A stretch of 64,000 nt of DNA. Source: Pohlia nutans. Lineage: Eukaryota; Streptophyta; Bryopsida; Bryales; Mniaceae. Both the position numbers and the translations under genes were made by a program. The stretch lies in NCBI GenBank assembly GCA_022496805.1, contig CM040092.1, positions 17,130,113 through 17,194,112 of the forward strand, in the 5' to 3' direction. The notes under the pieces were generated by a model, which saw only the letters and a program-made list of their open reading frames with translations, was not told the origin of the DNA and made no database searches. Shown here piece after piece: positions 59,340-64,000 of this stretch (its first letter is position 1; every line of letters starts with the position of its first letter).

Positions 59340-60527
59340 AAATGATTTTATGTTTGCAATATTTGTCTTTGTAGTCTTGATCAAAGTTTTGATAGTTAGT
59401 GTATCCCTTGCTTTAGGAATTGTTCTCTGATGATTATACATGTATTTTTGAGTTGAATGGAAGTTTGGTGATAGAACATGAGTTAAGAGATCAAACAATA
59501 TTGCAAACTATCCCAATGTACACTTACACAGTCTGACAAAACTTGATGCACAATAATAGGGTCTATTTTGCAACCAAGGTGCGTAATGATGGTGTCTCAT
59601 GCACAACAAGGTGAGCAATAATATGGTCAAAAACACTTTCAACTACCAAAATACATCCGTGCGTTGCTTTTTATTTTTTGTTGAAATTTAGTTTTAAAAT
59701 GGAATTTTGTAAATTGCAGTGTAAAGTGAACTCACTTGGCTTGGTGGGTTTCAAATTTTAGCCGCATTAGTGGCATGATGCTCGTGATACAGACTCGTAA
59801 ACCTTAAATGCGCAATAAGAAGACCCTCTACCTATGCACATTTTTGTAAAGCACTTTAACCGGTAATTAAGAGAGATAACAAGAAGTGAAGAGTTGTACA
59901 TAATTATTCCACATTCAATTGGTGCATTGAATTTTGTATAAAGCACAAGGTTTTACGCTCTCCACAACTCACATTAATGTAATGTAACGCACTTTCTTGA
60001 ATCTTAACATATTATTTGGATTTTTTTTAATTTTATTTAAATATTGGTAAAAAAAGTTGAAATTTATTAATTATAATTACATTGCCCAACTCAATTTCCG
60101 CGCTTTAATTAATTATTGGGCATTGCCCTGCCCAACCTACTCTTTGCCTACTGTTATATATAGCATAATAGAGTAGTGCAATGGAGCACCCTTTTTAAAC
60201 TCTATCAAAATCAAATTTGAGCCCTAGCATGAAAACAATTGCGACGACACAGACTCTTAACTCTCCCCCTATGGTGATTTACTAGTGTCAATTACAAATT
60301 GGCTAAGGAGGCTTTTAAGTTCATCTCTTCACATTCTCTCTTTACCACTCTCACATTCTCTCTCTAGATCTTTTTTCCCAATTTGAAAATAAATAAATTA
60401 TTAGGAATTTAGATCACACTCTCTACTAATTTAACACACGTATTTTGTTTAACTCTTAATTTAAACAATAACTTAGTAAATGTAATTTTATAGTTAAATT
60501 AACATTTTTCTCTCAATAAAACTCATC
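59340..60527. other. No supported gene
   Basis: AT-rich with ctctctc tracts at 60340-60370. Confidence 0.3.
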
Positions 60528-61077
60528 TTAACCCCTAAAAGCCCGAGGGGTATTGGACAAAACATAGATGTGTTGTAATATGTGCCTTCCATATGTTTGA
60601 TGAAGTTTGGTTCAATAGACAAAATGTAGGGCATCATCTCTACAAATTATCCGTACAGTCAAACTTCCAAAAATAACTTTAGATATTCTTTTAATGAATT
60701 TAAAAGCATTAACCTTTGAAAATTTGTATAAATTCTAATTTTCAATTTTAGAATTTAAAATTTAGCATGATTGGTTAAAGTTGGTTTACCTATTGTAAAA
60801 TTCAAAAAAACAAAAGAAATGATGGAGAGAATATCATTACTTTCCCCAAATAGCAAATTTTATAACACTAAGACAATGTTGAGATGATTCACTTTGAAAA
60901 ATTCTCCCGGGTGGAGTTTAACACGGATTGTCATAATTCAAATTGCATTGGAAAATAGACTTGATGTAGTATTTTATTATTATTTTTTTTTTTTCAAGAA
61001 AAACTTTTTTTATTCTGGGCAACCCATTAGATTTGGGCAGCGACCAAAAAATGGTCGCTTGGGCGTTTAGGGGTTAA
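60528..61077. repeat. TTAA-flanked MITE family A copy (550 bp)
   Basis: It begins TTAACCCCTAAAAGCCCGAG and ends TTGGGCGTTTAGGGGTTAA. One of the best-preserved copies of the family. Confidence 0.85.
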
Positions 61078-61716
61078 TACACTCTAACTCTTCTACATAG
61101 AACATGTGAATCAAAGATTTTATCTTTGGATCACAACTAGTTTTAATGGAAATGGTAGACAAATGTACTCATTCACAAGTATTTTGAGTATTTTGAACGA
61201 TATTTCAATGGTAGAATTCTTCCGTGCCTTCTACGCAATAAATTTTTTAATACGATTAGTTCTTCATTTAAACTTTGAGTTATGTTAAAATATAGGTTAT
61301 GACATTTCTAAAAAATTAATTCACATTGAAGTTGGATAAAGTGTACAAAGGTTATGATTGTTTCGGATGTTTATGATGTTTTTAATTCAAGAACAACACT
61401 ATTATTTTATTTATGAATTCTAAAATATAAATTTTTGTTACTTAAACTAATTCAAAAAACAAATATTACCACATTCTTCTATCTTTATTGTCATTTGTGA
61501 AAATGTGAAATTCATTCTAATCGGATGTTTGGTTTAAAAGTTAAAACATAAGAACTTACAATGCCGTCAGATGTATGATCGCTGATGTATGAACTTCTAC
61601 TGATGGATGAACTTTCGTTGATAGATAACATTTGCACCAAATAAACTTTTGCGACGGATGAAACTTCACAACCGTAGTTATAATAGAACATTGGGTATTA
61701 TTAAGTGCAGTCGGTA

Positions 61717-61880
61717 TCAAATAGAGCGACAGGTTTCAACCAAAGCGGCAAGTTTCAACTAAAGCAGCGATTGTCAACTAGAGCATCGATTGTCAACTAG
61801 GGCAGCGAGTTTCAACTCGAGCTATGGTTATCACCTAGAGCGACGAGTTTCAACTAGAACGATGGTTTTCAACTTGAGGA
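61717..61880. repeat. Degenerate minisatellite, unit about 20-21 bp
   Basis: About eight units of the type gtttcaactagagcagcga follow one another with point changes. Confidence 0.75.
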
Positions 61881-63604
61881 ACGGATGACTGTTGGCACAA
61901 GAATAACTGTTGGAGCAAAAATGACTGTTAAAAAGAAAAACAAGACACTAGGAGTTATAAAATTTAAATTTAAATTAAAAAAGAAAACAAACAAACTCAT
62001 TGCGAGCTTCAAGCTTAGAGTTCCACACTTACTAACTCATTTCCCTTAATTTACACAACCTTTGTAACCACTTAATACACAATTTTTCTACTTAATTTAC
62101 TTCTGTTTTTATCTTTTCTTGTGATCAGATTTATTGATTTCTTTCCAATTTTCTCACCTCTTTATTTTTAAGTATTTAGTTTAAAGGTTAAAAAATTCAT
62201 TTACTAATTCTTAATTATTTTAATACTCACTCCAATTTTTTCCAATTAACATCTACTAATTAATCAATACAATAGGATTCTTGCAATTTTTCTTCCACAA
62301 CTAACAAAATAATTTAAATACTACAATCGATAATTTAATTTCTGCTATTGTAGTTAGCTTTTACTTTCTCAATTTAGTCAATTGGAGGTTTTAGTGGTAT
62401 GAATGGGGTTTTAGCCGATTGTATTGTATATAAACGGATATACCGACCGGTAGTAAACTTGACCATTTACATGATATTAAAAGTTTTTACAATTGGTAGT
62501 TATAATTGATTGACGATTGAAGGTGGTTTTAAAACTCTAAGAAATCCAATGATCTCTCAGTCCAATTAGTTGAAGTAAAACAATTGTATTTGTATTTTGT
62601 GTAACTGAAATAAGTTGAGTTTTGTGTTTATTGTGTGTATCCCAATCGAATAATTGTGTTTGAGTGTATTGTGTATATCCGATTGATATTTGGAATATTG
62701 TTGAATGAAGTGTGAGTTTTGATAATATGACCCATTGGAATGTTCGGTACTTGTTGTTGAAGACAATTAGAAAGATAAAGTAAACAAGTGATTGAAGTGT
62801 AAGTTGATCGAAAATGTTAAATATTCCATTAGATTTTTGAACTTTTTGTAAAAATCAACAAAACGACAATTTTTTTCCTATTGATTTGAACAGTGTAATG
62901 ACCAAATCAACAGAATTCAATCAAATGCAAAAAAATTAGAATCTTGGAATCATCTTTAAAAAATTAGAATCTTTGTAAAATCTTCTAAAATCTTTAAGAA
63001 CTTTTAGGAATATTTTGACTCTATTTAGCACATTCATAATATATTGAAAAATTATACCCGGGAGCAAATGTTATGCCATCTTAAGCATAATTTTCACATT
63101 TTTAGGCACAAAAAGAAATCCTCAAAAATTTAAATTTTTTTCTTAAAAAAAAGTTTCTTATAGATCATATTATTGTCTACATGTGAAGCTCTGATTCATT
63201 CAATATGGACTAGTGATGAAAAAGTTATGGATAATCTTGTTTTTCGGGCAATCTAAGCATCTTCTAGAAAAAAACTTTCTATCTAACTTTGATTGCTAAT
63301 ATCTATCAATCCGTATGGTCAAATTTGATGAAATTTTACCACATGATCTTAGAAAAGTGAAATACAAGATCTTATAATTAGATTCCCCTAATTTTTTTTA
63401 AAAAATTCTTTGGATGAACACATTAGAAATGACGGTTTTGAGTGGTTTTTTGACAAAATAAATAGCCTTGGTCCTTCAGGGGTTACACTTAGCAGATTTT
63501 GGCAACCATTTTGGCATAGTACAATATCTTTTCTCAAAAAACTTTCAAATACAAAAAGTTAGGAAATAAAGCTCACCTTTATTTTCAAATTTTTTTTGGA
63601 GATT
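61881..63604. other. No supported gene; orphan TTAA-type right end near 63487
   Basis: 62840-63010 resembles the arm of the long-TIR element at 55893. CTTGGTCCTTCAGGGGTTAC at 63468-63487 looks like the right end of a family C-type MITE with no left partner. Confidence 0.35.
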
Positions 63605-64000
63605 TTAACTCCTAAACGTACCAGGGTGTCCTTGGAATTGACAAATTGAGAAAAATCATCATAAACTACTATTTAGAAGAATATATTGGAATTGACATAC
63701 AAATGAAAGTTCTAGATTTTGAATTTTAGATTCCATCCGTACAGTTCGGTTCACTAATACTATCACCTATATTTAATTATCAATTTTGAAGGTTAAAATT
63801 AAAAATTTCTTCTAAATTCGATTACAAACAAAATTTTAATATTGTTTGAGTAAAATTTGTTGGAATGAGTTTGAAATGAGATACTCTTAAACATGGTGAT
63901 TCTTTGAAATTTTTGTGTTCTTTAAATCTTTGACCTCATTTGTGATTCTTTATAATTTAAAAAAAATATGTACTCAAGTATGACTAAATCCAACTGTTAG
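63605..64000. repeat. MITE of the TTAA group, family D-like, cut by the window end
   Basis: It begins TTAACTCCTAAACGTACCAG. The body resembles family D (tccatccgtacagttcggttc, cgattacaaacaaaatttt). The right end lies beyond 64000. Confidence 0.6.

Overview
This window is nuclear DNA of a land plant. It is AT-rich, its genes carry introns and lie far apart, and it holds a DYW-class pentatricopeptide repeat (PPR) gene, a xyloglucan endotransglucosylase gene, plant-style Stowaway, PIF/Harbinger, CACTA and hAT elements, and a eukaryotic tRNA-Pro. The species cannot be fixed from sequence alone. The divergent, single-exon XTH fits a non-flowering land plant, but that is only a guess.

Four protein genes are well supported. 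(1) RRP45, the PM/Scl-75 subunit of the RNA exosome: minus strand, eight exons, 14251 to 6758. (2) A DYW-type PPR RNA-editing factor: plus strand, about 14732 to 18042, head to head with RRP45 across a 480 bp spacer with telo-box motifs. (3) An intronless XTH-type cell-wall enzyme: plus strand, 42235 to 43107. (4) A type II (PHB2-like) mitochondrial prohibitin: minus strand, five exons, 51503 to 49123. There is one tRNA-Pro(CGG) at 19863. These are housekeeping or organelle/cell-wall genes and do not form a cluster or pathway.

Most of the rest is transposable elements. From 0.8 to 5.3 kb lies a damaged PIF/Harbinger element with a Myb-like ORF1 and a DDE transposase facing each other. From 51.8 to 54.5 kb a small MITE is split by a tRNA-like SINE and by a 5'-truncated LINE that encodes RNase H. 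From 55.9 to 58.3 kb lies a non-autonomous element with very long (about 0.58 kb) inverted repeats. Many smaller inverted-repeat elements and tandem repeats fill the remainder.

The most striking feature is a group of about 21 two-ended non-autonomous elements plus several partial ones, in at least nine sequence families. All begin TTAACCC(C/T)TAA or close to it, end with the inverse, and mostly have TTAA on both sides. These are the hallmarks of piggyBac-type transposition. They make up roughly an eighth of the window, sit in introns of three of the four genes, and in several places lie end to end sharing one TTAA. No matching transposase is in the window. Long stretches at 18.1-19.8, 20.1-21.5, 22.5-23.6, 30.0-32.1, 37.9-40.8, 46.7-48.1 and 59.3-63.5 kb show no gene I can support.
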